DNA from: Suilimivivens sp009774465
Lineage (GTDB): Bacteria > Bacillota > Clostridia > Lachnospirales > Lachnospiraceae
DNA length: 64,000 bases
Assembly: GCA_947382645.1 (NCBI GenBank)
Contig: CANDAE010000002.1
Span: 1-64,000, forward strand
Direction of reading: 5' to 3'
Shown: positions 17,789-25,942 of the stretch, piece after piece
Position numbering within the stretch: the first letter of the stretch is position 1
Layout: each line of letters opens with the position of its first letter
Notes under the pieces: generated by a model
Seen by the model: only the letters and a program-made list of their open reading frames with translations
Told to the model about the DNA's origin: nothing
Databases searched by the model: none
Translations under genes and position numbers: made by a program

Positions 17789-17802
17789 TATGTTTCCAGT
17801 TC

Positions 17803-17875
17803 AGCCATGCAGAGTCCCCCGCCAAGTTGAACATAGAGAAATATATATTTTGGTGACTTATGAATGGCATGGCTA
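17803..17875. repeat. Spaced inverted repeat AGCCATGC / GCATGGCT
   Basis: Two perfect 8-bp arms (17803-17810 and 17868-17875) are separated by 57 bases and lie between two divergent promoters. Possibly paired operator half-sites; possibly chance. Confidence 0.2.
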
Positions 17876-17929
17876 AAATGTTTACTAGACCACTGAAAAT
17901 TGATTTATGCGTTATTAAATAGATACCCC

Positions 17930-17958
17930 TTGTATTTTCCCAAATTATTCTTTATACT
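17930..17958 (+). promoter_or_regulatory. Promoter of the ECF S-component gene
   Basis: TTGTAT, a 17-base spacer and TATACT. The start point would fall near 17965, leaving only about 27 bases before the ATG, so a riboswitch is ruled out. Confidence 0.55.
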
Positions 17959-17991
17959 GCATATAGCTTATTTTATTAAGGGAGATTTCTT

Positions 17992-18561
17992 ATGAAACTG
18001 ACAACAAGACAACTGGCCCAAAGTGCGCTGCTGCTTGCAATCTGCATTATAAGCCAGTATTTTAAAAATTTTTCAGTCTATATTACAGGACCTATTGTCA
18101 ACACCGTTATTATTATCGCAGTACTTTCCATCGGTTTATGGAGCGGTCTTATGATCAGTCTTATCGCACCGGTTACCGCCTTTTTTCTGGCAGGTTCGCC
18201 AATCATGGCTGCCATTCCGTTAATGTTCCCTGCGATTATGGCAGGCAATGCAGTTCTTGCTGTTACTGTCTGGTATTTCCAGAACAAATTAAATTTCCGC
18301 TATCGTCTGCCTGCGGGGCTGATTGCAGCTTCCATTTTAAAGGCAGCTTTTATGGGAATTGTGATTGTCCTTATTATTCTTCCTCTTTTCGGTGATAATA
18401 TTGCATCAAAGCTTCCCAAGCCGGAAGCTCTTCCTATGGTGCTGGAAACAGCAAAGGTTACCTTTTCTTTTACCCAGCTTGTCACTGCGCTGACAGGAAG
18501 CGCCCTTGCTTATCTGATCTGGCTGCCGCTGCAGAAATATATAAAGCGATCTATCGAGTAG
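17992..18561 (+). CDS. ECF transporter S component, substrate unknown
   Basis: A 189-aa hydrophobic protein with about five to six membrane segments, the size of ECF-type vitamin-uptake substrate-binding subunits. The N-terminal KLTTRQLAQSALLLAICIISQYF followed by GPIVNTVIIIAVLSIGLWSG fits the generic ECF S-component pattern. It would pair with a shared energizing module (EcfA, EcfA', EcfT) encoded elsewhere. AGGGAG lies before the ATG, and a 17-spaced promoter lies just upstream. The last codons and the TAG stop lie inside dispersed repeat copy A. I cannot name the vitamin. Confidence 0.7.
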   Translation: MKLTTRQLAQSALLLAICIISQYFKNFSVYITGPIVNTVIIIAVLSIGLWSGLMISLIAPVTAFFLAGSPIMAAIPLMFPAIMAGNAVLAVTVWYFQNKLNFRYRLPAGLIAASILKAAFMGIVIVLIILPLFGDNIASKLPKPEALPMVLETAKVTFSFTQLVTALTGSALAYLIWLPLQKYIKRSIE

Positions 18562-18611
18562 GGAAGCTTCTTCTTCCCTGCTCGCCGCGCCATCCGCACG
18601 TTGCGTCAGTA
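18553..18611. repeat. Dispersed structured repeat, copy A
   Basis: This stretch matches 35722-35783 almost base for base: ATCGAGTAGGG, then CTCGCCGCGC and CGCACGTTGCGTCAG at the same spacing. It folds into a hairpin (CGAG..AGGGAAG / CTTCCCT..CTCG). It overlaps the end of the ECF gene. Confidence 0.6.
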
Positions 18612-18646
18612 ACAAAATTCCCTGTGAGGGCGTGTGTATAAAAACA

Positions 18647-18671
18647 CCCCGCCTGCTTACTGCAGACGGGG
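18647..18671. terminator. Bidirectional terminator between ECF S gene and spore-protein gene
   Basis: CCCCGCCTGC and GCAGACGGGG form a 10-bp stem with one mismatch and a five-base loop. T-rich tracts follow in both directions (TTTATTTTT on plus, GTTTTTAT on minus), and convergent genes end on both sides. Confidence 0.8.
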
Positions 18672-18689
18672 CATCTTTATTTTTCCATG

Positions 18690-18890
18690 TTATTTCATCA
18701 TTTCTTCTTGCTTCTTGATCATTCTACGAACCATTTCTCCGCCAATGGAGCCGGCTTCCTTTGAAGTCAAATCGCCGTTGTATCCCTCTTTCAGGTTAAC
18801 ACCAAGCTCAGAAGCAACTTCTGTTTTGAAGCGATCCATAGCTGCCTTAGCTTCAGGAACTTCAACTCTATTAGATTTGCTGCTTGCCAT
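18690..18890 (-). CDS. alpha/beta-type small acid-soluble spore protein
   Basis: These proteins coat DNA in the forespore and protect it from UV and heat, so the organism should be a spore former. The 66-aa product has the family core: AKAAMDRFKTEVASELGV and the germination-protease-type region, then GYNGDLTSKEAGSIGGEMVRRMI. ATG 18890 has GGAGGTG at about eight bases; an ATG two codons earlier would be too close to it. A bidirectional terminator follows. Expression in sporulation would need a sigma-G promoter, which I could not identify with confidence. Confidence 0.93.
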   Translation of the reverse strand: MASSKSNRVEVPEAKAAMDRFKTEVASELGVNLKEGYNGDLTSKEAGSIGGEMVRRMIKKQEEMMK

Positions 18891-19047
18891 CTTCATTCAC
18901 CTCCGTTATTTTTTCTCCAAGATAAGCGATTTTACTCTCGCTTATCCTGAAGTTTCCTCCGCTCTAAACGATTTCTTATCACTTATCTTGTTCATAGTAT
19001 TAACGGTGTTCGTGAAATTATTATGGTAAGTTTTTCCGATAAAATTT

Positions 19048-19551
19048 TTAAAAACTTCTGATCTTATCGCTTCCGTCATCTACCGTATTTTCAATAGATT
19101 TTACAATTAAATAATAACCATAATCAGGATTCACCTCTACATAAACCCGATCTCCTGCCTTATGACCTAAAAGTGCTTTTCCCACAGGTGATTCAATGCT
19201 TACAAGACCTTCTAAAGAATTTCCCCGCATAGTGGTAACAATCTTATAGGTTTCAAGTGTGCCATCTTCTTCCATTTCCACAACTACGGTATTATTCATG
19301 CCGATTTCATCTGCTGCAGAATCATCTGATATCACTTCTGCTGTTTTAATCATACGTTCCAAGAAACGAATCCGGCTTTCATTTTTATTTTTTTCTTTTT
19401 TAGCCGCATAGTATTCAAAATTTTCACTTAAATCCCCATGAGCTCTTGCTTCCTTTACTGCTTCTAACAATTTAGGCCGCAGCACCAGCTTTCTTTCTTC
19501 AATTTCCGCCTCCATAGCGTCAATATCTTTCTGCGTTAACTGATTAAACAT
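19048..19551 (-). CDS. greA: transcription elongation factor GreA
   Basis: GreA enters the secondary channel of RNA polymerase and stimulates cleavage of backtracked RNA. The 167-aa protein has the N-terminal coiled coil with the acidic tip (ARAHGDLSENFEYYAAKKEK, the D and E that hold magnesium) and the C-terminal FKBP-like domain (SIESPVGKALLGHKAGDRVYVEV). Length is normal. It stands alone, with 157 bases to the spore-protein gene and 66 bases to the CBS-domain gene. Confidence 0.95.
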   Translation of the reverse strand: MFNQLTQKDIDAMEAEIEERKLVLRPKLLEAVKEARAHGDLSENFEYYAAKKEKNKNESRIRFLERMIKTAEVISDDSAADEIGMNNTVVVEMEEDGTLETYKIVTTMRGNSLEGLVSIESPVGKALLGHKAGDRVYVEVNPDYGYYLIVKSIENTVDDGSDKIRSF

Positions 19552-19617
19552 GATTTTCCCTCATCCGCCCGCTTTGGCAGGCACACACTTCCTTTCATCC
19601 TTTCTGCCGCCATACGG

Positions 19618-20058
19618 TTATCTGATGCTCATTCCACCTGCTTCAAGCTGCACTGTTACCAGCTTTCTGCAAAGATACTGAATCAGATCCTTTCTTGTTA
19701 TTAACCCGATAAACCGGTCTCTGTCATCAATTACAGGAACAAAATTCTGATTCATGGCCTTGTTCAACAGATCTTCCATATTTACATCCACATCCACCGG
19801 CTCATTATCCCGTTTTCTTGCAATACTCATAATAGGAATATCCTCTGCATCCCGCAGGGATAAATCCCCCTGTTCCTTTATGTACCAAAGCAGATCGCCT
19901 TCCGTCAGTGTTCCCACATATGCGCCATCTTCTTTTCCAATAATCGGAATAGCTGAATACCTGTGATGCTCCATTTTTTCCAGCGCCTGCCGCAGAGTGT
20001 CGGAATCATAAACATAAGCCGCCTCACTTTTCGGTGTTAAAAAAAATAAAATATTCAT
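19618..20058 (-). CDS. CBS-domain pair protein
   Basis: A 146-aa protein made of two CBS domains in tandem, a Bateman module that usually binds adenine nucleotides. The first domain covers roughly residues 10-70 (HHRYSAIPIIGKEDGAYVGTLTEGDLL) and the second residues 75-140 (NQNFVPVIDDRDRFIGLITRKDLIQYL). No catalytic or DNA-binding domain is attached, so it is a stand-alone sensor of the YkuL type. It is 14 bases downstream of the DJ-1-family gene and probably co-transcribed with it. Confidence 0.85.
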   Translation of the reverse strand: MNILFFLTPKSEAAYVYDSDTLRQALEKMEHHRYSAIPIIGKEDGAYVGTLTEGDLLWYIKEQGDLSLRDAEDIPIMSIARKRDNEPVDVDVNMEDLLNKAMNQNFVPVIDDRDRFIGLITRKDLIQYLCRKLVTVQLEAGGMSIR

Positions 20059-20072
20059 TTAAATCCTTCCCT

Positions 20073-20624
20073 TTATCTTTTGAAAACAATTTTTTCCGCC
20101 ATTACGTCTGCCGCATTTTTATCTACAAGATACGCAACAATCATAAGAGCAAATTCAATGGCACATCCCATGCCTCTTCCGGTAATAATATTTCCATCAC
20201 GCACAGAAGGCTCATAAACAACTTCTGCACCTTCAAGCTGCTGCTCAAGTCCCGGATAACAAATGGCCTTTTTCCCTTTTAAATGTCCTCTATGGCCTAA
20301 AACAGTAGGAGCCGCACATATTGCAGCAACTGCCTTTTTACCGGATATAAACGCATCCACCTGTTCCATAAGCTGTTCACAGGCTTCAAGCTTATTTGTT
20401 CCCTGCATTCCTCCGGGAAGCACGATCATGTCCACATTGTTAAAATCCACATCTTCTATCAAGGCATCCATCACCACCGGAATCTGATGAGAGCCTGTTA
20501 CCGTCTTATCATTCATTATGGAAACCATCTGCGTATCAATTCCCTGTCTGCGCAGAATATCCACTACGGCAAGCGCCTCTATCTCTTCGTACCCGGTTCC
20601 AAAAAATACACATACTTTACTCAT
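20073..20624 (-). CDS. DJ-1/PfpI family protein
   Basis: A 183-aa flavodoxin-fold protein of the DJ-1/YajL/ThiJ group. The nucleophile-elbow cysteine is in AAICAAPTVLG near residue 100, and the conserved Glu in GYEEIEALAVVDILRR sits near the N-terminus. Members have been described as protein or nucleotide deglycases or redox sensors; the activity is debated. I start at ATG 20624 (GGTG eight bases upstream). A GTG seven codons earlier is possible. A TTGGAA - 18 - TAAAAT promoter-like pair lies upstream. Confidence 0.85.
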   Translation of the reverse strand: MSKVCVFFGTGYEEIEALAVVDILRRQGIDTQMVSIMNDKTVTGSHQIPVVMDALIEDVDFNNVDMIVLPGGMQGTNKLEACEQLMEQVDAFISGKKAVAAICAAPTVLGHRGHLKGKKAICYPGLEQQLEGAEVVYEPSVRDGNIITGRGMGCAIEFALMIVAYLVDKNAADVMAEKIVFKR

Positions 20625-20709
20625 AAATCTGTTCACCACTTTCACATAATATAGTATTTACTTACATTAATATTTTATCATTAATTACATAGATTTTCCA
20701 ATAAATGAT

Positions 20710-20738
20710 TTGTAAAGTTTCTTAAGAAACAATATACT
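20710..20738 (+). promoter_or_regulatory. Promoter with an operator-like palindrome in its spacer
   Basis: TTGTAA, a 17-base spacer and TATACT face the CYTH gene. The spacer holds GTTTCTTAAGAAAC (20717-20730), a perfect 14-bp palindrome, where a repressor would block polymerase. The leader to the CYTH start is about 90 bases. Confidence 0.5.
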
Positions 20739-20835
20739 GATCACAAAAGATGAGCGAATTATATTTTATTTTTTATTGTTTCAACACAAAATATGAGGCA
20801 TAATTATAGATATACACTGGAAAGGGAAATCTCTT

Positions 20836-21327
20836 ATGGAAATTGAACGTAAATTTTTAATTGAAAAACTGCCGGCTGATCTTACAGGCTATAAATGCCT
20901 TATGATTGAACAGGCCTATCTATGCACTTCTCCTGTCATCCGTATCAGAAAAGAAGATGACAATTATTATATGACCTATAAAGGAAAAGGACTTATGGCC
21001 CGGGAAGAATATAATCTTCCTTTAAACAAAGAAGCATACGAACACATGCTTTTTAAAGCAGACGGGAACATAATTTCCAAAAAAAGATACCTGATTCCTG
21101 TCACAAAACCTGTCTTTGCAGACGGATTTACACATTCCGGCAGCACAGTAAATTTAACCATTGAACTGGATATTTTTGAACCCCCTTTTGCCCCGCTGAT
21201 CATTGCGGAGGTGGAATTCCCTGATGAAAAAATGGCCAATGCCTTTATTCCCCCTGCATGGCTGGGTGAAGATGTGACTAATAATCCGGAATATCATAAT
21301 TCCAGTCTTTCCACAAAAAAGCTGTGA
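20836..21327 (+). CDS. CYTH domain protein (triphosphate tunnel metalloenzyme)
   Basis: The N-terminal EIERKFLI is the ExExK signature of CYTH proteins, followed by regularly spaced charged strands (VIRIRKED, YMTYKGKG, ELDIFEPP, IAEVEFPDE) that form the tunnel. The 163-aa length fits single-domain bacterial members, many of which hydrolyse inorganic triphosphate. A GGAAAGGGAAA site precedes the ATG. No CHAD domain or adenylate cyclase context is present, so tripolyphosphatase activity is more likely than cyclase activity. Confidence 0.85.
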   Translation: MEIERKFLIEKLPADLTGYKCLMIEQAYLCTSPVIRIRKEDDNYYMTYKGKGLMAREEYNLPLNKEAYEHMLFKADGNIISKKRYLIPVTKPVFADGFTHSGSTVNLTIELDIFEPPFAPLIIAEVEFPDEKMANAFIPPAWLGEDVTNNPEYHNSSLSTKKL

Positions 21328-21363
21328 TAAAAATATCCTTTATCATAACATCCTTATTAAAGT

Positions 21364-21395
21364 GAAATACCCCACAGCAAGCTGCGGAGTATTTC
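21364..21395 (-). terminator. Hairpin between convergent CYTH and lacI genes
   Basis: GAAATACCCCACAG and CTGCGGAGTATTTC form a stem with two mismatches and a four-base loop. The U-tract is weak in both directions, but the position between two convergent stops fits a terminator. Confidence 0.55.
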
Positions 21396-21406
21396 AAAAA
21401 ACAATA

Positions 21407-22441
21407 TTATCTTCCCGGCCTGGCAGTTGATTCCCTTACCACCAGCTCCGCCGGGAACACCATATGCTCATATTTACTTTTCCCTTCAATCATGTCAAAC
21501 AAAAGTTTTATTGTCTTTTCCGCCATTAATTCCGCCGGCTGCCTGATTGTAGTAAGCTGTGGGGTATAAAATTCTCCGATAGGAATGCCGTCATAACCGG
21601 CTACCGACACATCCTCCGGAATCCGAAGCCCTGCTTCATGAAGGGCCCTGCACACTCCCACCGCCAGGAAATCTGCGATTGTAAAAACTGCTGTAAAGTC
21701 TACACCCGAAGCCAAAAGCTCCTTTGCCATCTTATACCCATTTTCCATAGAATAAGGCTCCTGCTTTTCATTTATCTCAAAAATAAGCCTTTCATCTACC
21801 TCAATTCCTCTTGCAGTCAAAGCATCCTTGTAGCCCTCCAGTCTGAGTTTTCCTATGGACTGGGCCTCCATGCTTTCTGTTATAATTGCAATTTTCCTGT
21901 GCCCCAAATCAAGCAGATAATCTGTCATTTTACGGCTTTCCGCACGATCATCTACCGCCACATTAGAATATGTCTTCTTTTCTTCATCCTGAGTAATTCC
22001 TATGGTACTGAATACAAATGGTACCTTTAATTTCTCCAACTGCTCCGGATCATGCTGGTAGGCTCCCCCTAAAAAAATAATTCCCCTTAAACGTTTTTCC
22101 TTGATCAACTCTAAGGCAACTTCAACCTCATCCTCATAGGCCTCTATATGCTGCAGTACCATAGCATATCTTTTTTTCTGGGCCTGCGCTTCCACGATCT
22201 GAATGACCGGACTAAAGAACGGATTGGTAATACCCTTAATTAAAACTGCAATACATCTTGCATCAGTGCGCTTTAAATTTCTTGCACTGTTATTTGGGAT
22301 ATATCCTGTTTCTTTAATTTTCTGCATGACCATCTGCTTTGTTTCCGGATTAATATCCGCATGATTATTAATTGCCCGGGACACAGTACTAATTCCCACT
22401 CCACACTCTCGCGCAATATCTTTAATTGTTATTTCTGACAT
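21407..22441 (-). CDS. LacI family transcriptional regulator of malQ
   Basis: A 344-aa repressor with the LacI helix-turn-helix at residues 4-25 (TIKDIARECGVGISTVSRAI), the hinge helix region (NNSARNLKR) and a periplasmic-binding-like sensor domain with ...DVSVAGYDGIPIGEFYTPQLTTIRQP. It starts at ATG 22441 with GAGGGAAG four bases upstream. It lies 48 bases downstream of malQ on the same strand, so repressor and enzyme share a transcript. The perfect 18-bp palindrome in front of malQ is the likely operator, which makes the unit autoregulated. The inducer is probably a maltodextrin-related sugar, by context. Confidence 0.9.
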   Translation of the reverse strand: MSEITIKDIARECGVGISTVSRAINNHADINPETKQMVMQKIKETGYIPNNSARNLKRTDARCIAVLIKGITNPFFSPVIQIVEAQAQKKRYAMVLQHIEAYEDEVEVALELIKEKRLRGIIFLGGAYQHDPEQLEKLKVPFVFSTIGITQDEEKKTYSNVAVDDRAESRKMTDYLLDLGHRKIAIITESMEAQSIGKLRLEGYKDALTARGIEVDERLIFEINEKQEPYSMENGYKMAKELLASGVDFTAVFTIADFLAVGVCRALHEAGLRIPEDVSVAGYDGIPIGEFYTPQLTTIRQPAELMAEKTIKLLFDMIEGKSKYEHMVFPAELVVRESTARPGR

Positions 22442-22489
22442 AAAACTTCCCTCAATACTCAAACCACCTTCATTAGACTGACCTGCTGC

Positions 22490-23971
22490 CTATTGCTTCA
22501 CTCTTCCATACAACTTACACATTTTATAAATTTTCTCTGCCAGCCCCTCTTCAATCTGTCCCTTTACCATTCTCCATTTCCAGTTATCTCCCAAAGTAGA
22601 TGGTATATTAATTCTTGCCTCGCTTCCAAGACTTAAATAATCCTGCATGGGTATGATTGCTGTATCAGATACACTGGAAATTGCTGCACGGATAAAATTC
22701 CATACCATATCTTTATTCCCTCTAATATTTAAGTACCTTTTTGCAAAGCCAATGTCACGGCGTTTTGCATTCTGGTACCAGCCCATCATAGTGTCATTAT
22801 CATGAGTTCCTGTATACACCACGGAATTTGAGGTATAATTGTGAGGCAGATAATCACTTTCCTCTCTGGAGTCAAATGCAAACTGCAATATCTTCATTCC
22901 AGGGTAGCCGGTCTTTTTAACCAGCTTAATCACTGAAGGGGTAAGAAAACCAAGATCTTCTGCAATCACCGGTTTATTTCCTATTTTTTCCTTCATGACT
23001 TTAAATAAGTCGTACCCCGGCCCTTTTTCCCATTTTCCAAATTCTGCTGTAAGATCCCCAAAAGGAATATTGTAGTACTCGTCAAAACCTCTGAAATGAT
23101 CAATTCTTACCACATCATACAGTTTATAACAGTAGGAAATCCTTTGCATCCACCATGCATATTCCGTTTCCCTGTGATAATCCCAGCGGTATAAAGGGTT
23201 CCCCCAAAGCTGCCCTGTTGCTGAAAAAGAATCAGGAGGACATCCGGCAACACCGGTGGGCATACCTTCTTCATCAAATTGGAACAATTCCGGATTCGCC
23301 CATGCATCTGCACTGTCAAAGGCCACATAAATAGGAATATCCCCAATAATTTTTATTCCATTATCATTGGCATACTTTTTAAGACGCATCCATTGATCCG
23401 CAAACAAATATTGCTGGAACTGGTAAAACAGTATTTCTTCCTTAAGCAGTCCGCTGTATTTTTCAACTGCATCCTTCTTTCTTAAACGAATGTCCTTTTC
23501 CCATTCTATCCAGCTTTTCCCGCCTAAGTAATCCTTCACTGCCATATACAGTGCATAATTTTCCAGCCAGAAATCATTTTCCCTGACAAAAGCCTTAAAA
23601 TCACTGTTATCTTCTATCCTGCTGTTTTTAAAAGCTTCCTTTAATATTTTAAAACGTGAAAGATAAACTTTTTCGTAATCTACGTAAGCCTCACTCCCAC
23701 CCCAGTCGCAGCTTTCACACTGCTTTTTTGTAATGAAGCCTGCTTTAATTAATTCTTCCAGATCTATGTAATATGGATTTCCCGCAAAAGTAGAAAAAGA
23801 CTGATAAGGCGAATCCCCGTATCCTGTAGGTCCCAGCGGCAGAATCTGCCAATAGGCCTGCCCTGCTTCCTTTAAAAAGTCAACAAATTCATATGCTTCT
23901 TTTGAAAATGTCCCGATTCCATATGCAGATGGTATACTGGATATCGGTAATAAAATACCACTCGCCCTCAT
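22490..23971 (-). CDS. malQ: 4-alpha-glucanotransferase (GH77)
   Basis: MalQ transfers alpha-1,4-glucan segments between maltodextrins and releases glucose. The 493-aa protein shows the GH77 signatures: PLGPTGYGDSPYQSFSTFAGN near the N-terminus, the nucleophile Asp in DVVRIDHFRGFDEYY, the acid/base Glu in VIAEDLGFLTPSV, and the stabilising Asp in YTGTHDNDTMMGWY. Length is normal. No signal peptide, so it acts on imported dextrins or glycogen. A consensus-like promoter and an 18-bp palindrome lie directly upstream and lacI lies downstream. Confidence 0.95.
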   Translation of the reverse strand: MRASGILLPISSIPSAYGIGTFSKEAYEFVDFLKEAGQAYWQILPLGPTGYGDSPYQSFSTFAGNPYYIDLEELIKAGFITKKQCESCDWGGSEAYVDYEKVYLSRFKILKEAFKNSRIEDNSDFKAFVRENDFWLENYALYMAVKDYLGGKSWIEWEKDIRLRKKDAVEKYSGLLKEEILFYQFQQYLFADQWMRLKKYANDNGIKIIGDIPIYVAFDSADAWANPELFQFDEEGMPTGVAGCPPDSFSATGQLWGNPLYRWDYHRETEYAWWMQRISYCYKLYDVVRIDHFRGFDEYYNIPFGDLTAEFGKWEKGPGYDLFKVMKEKIGNKPVIAEDLGFLTPSVIKLVKKTGYPGMKILQFAFDSREESDYLPHNYTSNSVVYTGTHDNDTMMGWYQNAKRRDIGFAKRYLNIRGNKDMVWNFIRAAISSVSDTAIIPMQDYLSLGSEARINIPSTLGDNWKWRMVKGQIEEGLAEKIYKMCKLYGRVKQ

Positions 23972-24003
23972 ACTTTTTCTCCTATAAAATTTACCTTAAT
24001 CTT

Positions 24004-24021
24004 CTCGGTAACGTTACCGAG
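24004..24021. promoter_or_regulatory. LacI-type operator of malQ-lacI
   Basis: CTCGGTAACGTTACCGAG is a perfect 18-bp palindrome with the central CG typical of LacI/GalR operators. It begins about ten bases downstream of the predicted transcription start and 33 bases before the malQ ATG. Confidence 0.8.
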
Positions 24022-24035
24022 TCTATCTTAAAATT

Positions 24036-24064
24036 AGTATATCTCATGTACTAAGACGTTTCAA
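24036..24064 (-). promoter_or_regulatory. Promoter of malQ-lacI
   Basis: TTGAAA, a 17-base spacer and TATACT on the minus strand. The operator palindrome follows at once. Confidence 0.75.
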
Positions 24065-24138
24065 GTTAATTTTTTGTAAATTTCGTATTTTTTCGTAAGT
24101 GTAATTATGTGCAAGAATAGCCTTTTAAACAAAAAAAT

Positions 24139-24163
24139 GGGAAGCCTTATTTTAAGGCTTCCC
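24139..24163 (-). terminator. Terminator of tRNA-Gly
   Basis: GGGAAGCCTTA and TAAGGCTTCCC form an 11-bp perfect stem with a three-base loop. On the minus strand it is followed by ATTTTTTT, directly after the tRNA. Confidence 0.88.
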
Positions 24164-24177
24164 AGCTCTTAGTCGAG

Positions 24178-24250
24178 AGCGCGAGACGGGACTCGAACCC
24201 GCGGCCCCGACCTTGGCAAGGTCGTGCTCCACCAACTGAGCCACTCGCGC
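24178..24250 (-). tRNA. tRNA-Gly (anticodon GCC)
   Basis: The 73-base minus-strand sequence folds into a full cloverleaf: acceptor GCGCGAG/CTCGCGC, D stem GCTC/GAGC, anticodon stem CGACC/GGTCG with loop TTGCCAA, five-base variable loop, and T arm GCGGG-TTCGAGT-CCCGT. The discriminator is T and no CCA is encoded. A TTGACA-17-TATAGT promoter lies about 30 bases upstream and a strong terminator downstream, so it is a single-gene transcript. Confidence 0.97.
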
Positions 24251-24282
24251 ATTTATTCATCCGTACCCGACGGACAAATAAT

Positions 24283-24311
24283 ACTATACATGATGTTTTT
24301 TACTTTGTCAA
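24283..24311 (-). promoter_or_regulatory. Promoter of tRNA-Gly
   Basis: TTGACA, a 17-base spacer and TATAGT on the minus strand, ending 33 bases before the tRNA 5' end. Confidence 0.85.
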
Positions 24312-24358
24312 CAAATATTTCAAATTTTTTCAACAGCTTTTTGGCCGCAGCCTGACTT

Positions 24359-25684
24359 CTACTCTCCTACTCTGTCTCTGCGCTTTACTCTGAAAATCCT
24401 TTTCAGAGATTCATCAATGCGCTCTTCTGTCAGTGTGCCATTTTGGACAGCTTCCAGAACACCATTATAAGCAGTTTCAAAATCTTCCGGCATCAATATC
24501 ATATCAGCACCTGCCTGTAATGCCATGACTGCCGCCTGATCAGCAGTATAATATTCTGTAATTGCCGACATATTCATTGCATCCGTAATAACAATTCCCT
24601 GATACCCCAACTGTCCCCGAAGTATTTCCGTAATCATTTTTCCCGAAAGGGAAGCCGGTGTATTATCCCCCGTCACATTAGGCGCTGAAAGATGCCCCAC
24701 CATAACAAAATCTGCTCCCGCGGAAATACCTGCCTGATAAACAGGGAAATCAACTGCTGCAAAATCCTCCAGCGTCTTGTCTGTAACTGCCATTCCCTCA
24801 TGGGTATCCTCTGTGGTATCTCCAAGCCCGGGAAAATGCTTAAGACAGGCACTTACTCCAGCGCCCTGCATTCCCTGTACCATAGCTGACGTCATAGATG
24901 CTGCCAGATTTGTGTCGGAGCCAAAAGAACGGTCTCCAATAATCGTATTACCTTCCGCTACAACATCTGCCACCGGTGCAAAATTTAAATTAAATCCAAA
25001 TCCGGACAAATATCCCCCTATTGCAGCTCCCGCTTCCTGGGCTTTTGCTGTATCGCCGGCTGCTCCTATATCAGCCATGCTCCCAACATTTTCAGCCAGA
25101 CCGCTTTCCGCCACCCGGCTGACCTGACCGCCTTCTTCATCTACTGCAAGAAAAATAGAATATTTACTCCAGCTTCTTGTATTGGAAAGCATCTCTGTAA
25201 GCTGATCTGCACTCTTAATATTCTGTGAGAAATAAATCAAACCGCCTACTGCGTGCTGCCCCAGTTTTTCTTTTGTCGTTTCACCTGCCCTGATCACCAC
25301 ATCTGTATCTGTAAGGGCTTCCGGTGTTATAATGAACAGCCCTGCCACCTTATCTTCCAGCGGCATTTCTGCAATACTGGAATTTACAATTTCCTCCAGT
25401 TCATCAACCTCTTCATAATTCTCCACTGGTTCTGCCGGTGCCTCCACTACCTGCGGTTCCTGCTCCGCCTGAGAAAGCTCATCCAGCTGCTTCTGCAGTT
25501 CTTCCGCCTGCTTTCTGTCTTTCATGCCCGCAATAAGCTTATTAACTCCAATGACGCCTCCAAGAATCACACCAACAAGGAAAACTCCTAAAACCACATA
25601 GGAAATAATCTGATTTCTCACCCTGCGCCTGCGTCTGTATTCTCTTCTATCTATTTCATCATCCAGCTCTTCCATCTTTGCCAT
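24359..25684 (-). CDS. GH3 glycoside hydrolase, beta-N-acetylhexosaminidase type, membrane-anchored
   Basis: The 441-aa protein has a basic N-terminus with one membrane segment (IISYVVLGVFLVGVILGGVIGV, about residues 28-49), an acidic linker, and a GH3 domain. The KHFPGLGDTTEDTHEG motif near residue 285 is the NagZ-type loop, which supplies the catalytic His in this subfamily, and the nucleophile Asp is in IVITDAMNMSAI. Such enzymes remove terminal GlcNAc from peptidoglycan or chitin fragments. The single N-terminal segment and lack of a lipobox suggest a membrane-anchored extracytoplasmic enzyme in cell-wall turnover. It is monocistronic, upstream of the tRNA. Confidence 0.87.
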   Translation of the reverse strand: MAKMEELDDEIDRREYRRRRRVRNQIISYVVLGVFLVGVILGGVIGVNKLIAGMKDRKQAEELQKQLDELSQAEQEPQVVEAPAEPVENYEEVDELEEIVNSSIAEMPLEDKVAGLFIITPEALTDTDVVIRAGETTKEKLGQHAVGGLIYFSQNIKSADQLTEMLSNTRSWSKYSIFLAVDEEGGQVSRVAESGLAENVGSMADIGAAGDTAKAQEAGAAIGGYLSGFGFNLNFAPVADVVAEGNTIIGDRSFGSDTNLAASMTSAMVQGMQGAGVSACLKHFPGLGDTTEDTHEGMAVTDKTLEDFAAVDFPVYQAGISAGADFVMVGHLSAPNVTGDNTPASLSGKMITEILRGQLGYQGIVITDAMNMSAITEYYTADQAAVMALQAGADMILMPEDFETAYNGVLEAVQNGTLTEERIDESLKRIFRVKRRDRVGE

Positions 25685-25726
25685 AAAATACCATGCCTTT
25701 CTTCCAATACACTTTAAACATACACC

Positions 25727-25735
25727 AGTATATCA
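25727..25735 (-). promoter_or_regulatory. Possible extended -10 of the GH3 gene
   Basis: TGATATACT on the minus strand matches an extended -10 element, about 45 bases upstream of ATG 25684. I see no convincing -35. Confidence 0.35.
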
Positions 25736-25847
25736 TACCTTATTTATCTCAGGATTTCTACTGAAAATTACATATTTTTATATTGCAGCCACCTCAAAAC
25801 ATAATTTAATTTTTCTGAAAAATCAGAGCATATATTTCATAAAATCA

Positions 25848-25883
25848 AAGCGGGAATCAATCTTTTTCGACTAATCCCCGCTT
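25848..25883 (-). terminator. Hairpin ending the candidate small transcript
   Basis: AAGCGGG / CCCGCTT closes a longer stem extended by G-U pairs, followed on the minus strand by a short U-rich tract. No protein gene ends here on either strand, which implies a separate transcript. Confidence 0.6.
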
Positions 25884-25942
25884 CTAAACTATGCTATCCA
25901 ATGGCCCTTACCTCTCTTTTCTCTTATTTTGGATAATGTTCC

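Noticed and set aside
17790..17991. Riboswitch in front of the ECF S-component gene
   Set aside because: A promoter at 17930-17958 leaves a leader of only about 27 bases, too short for any known vitamin riboswitch.
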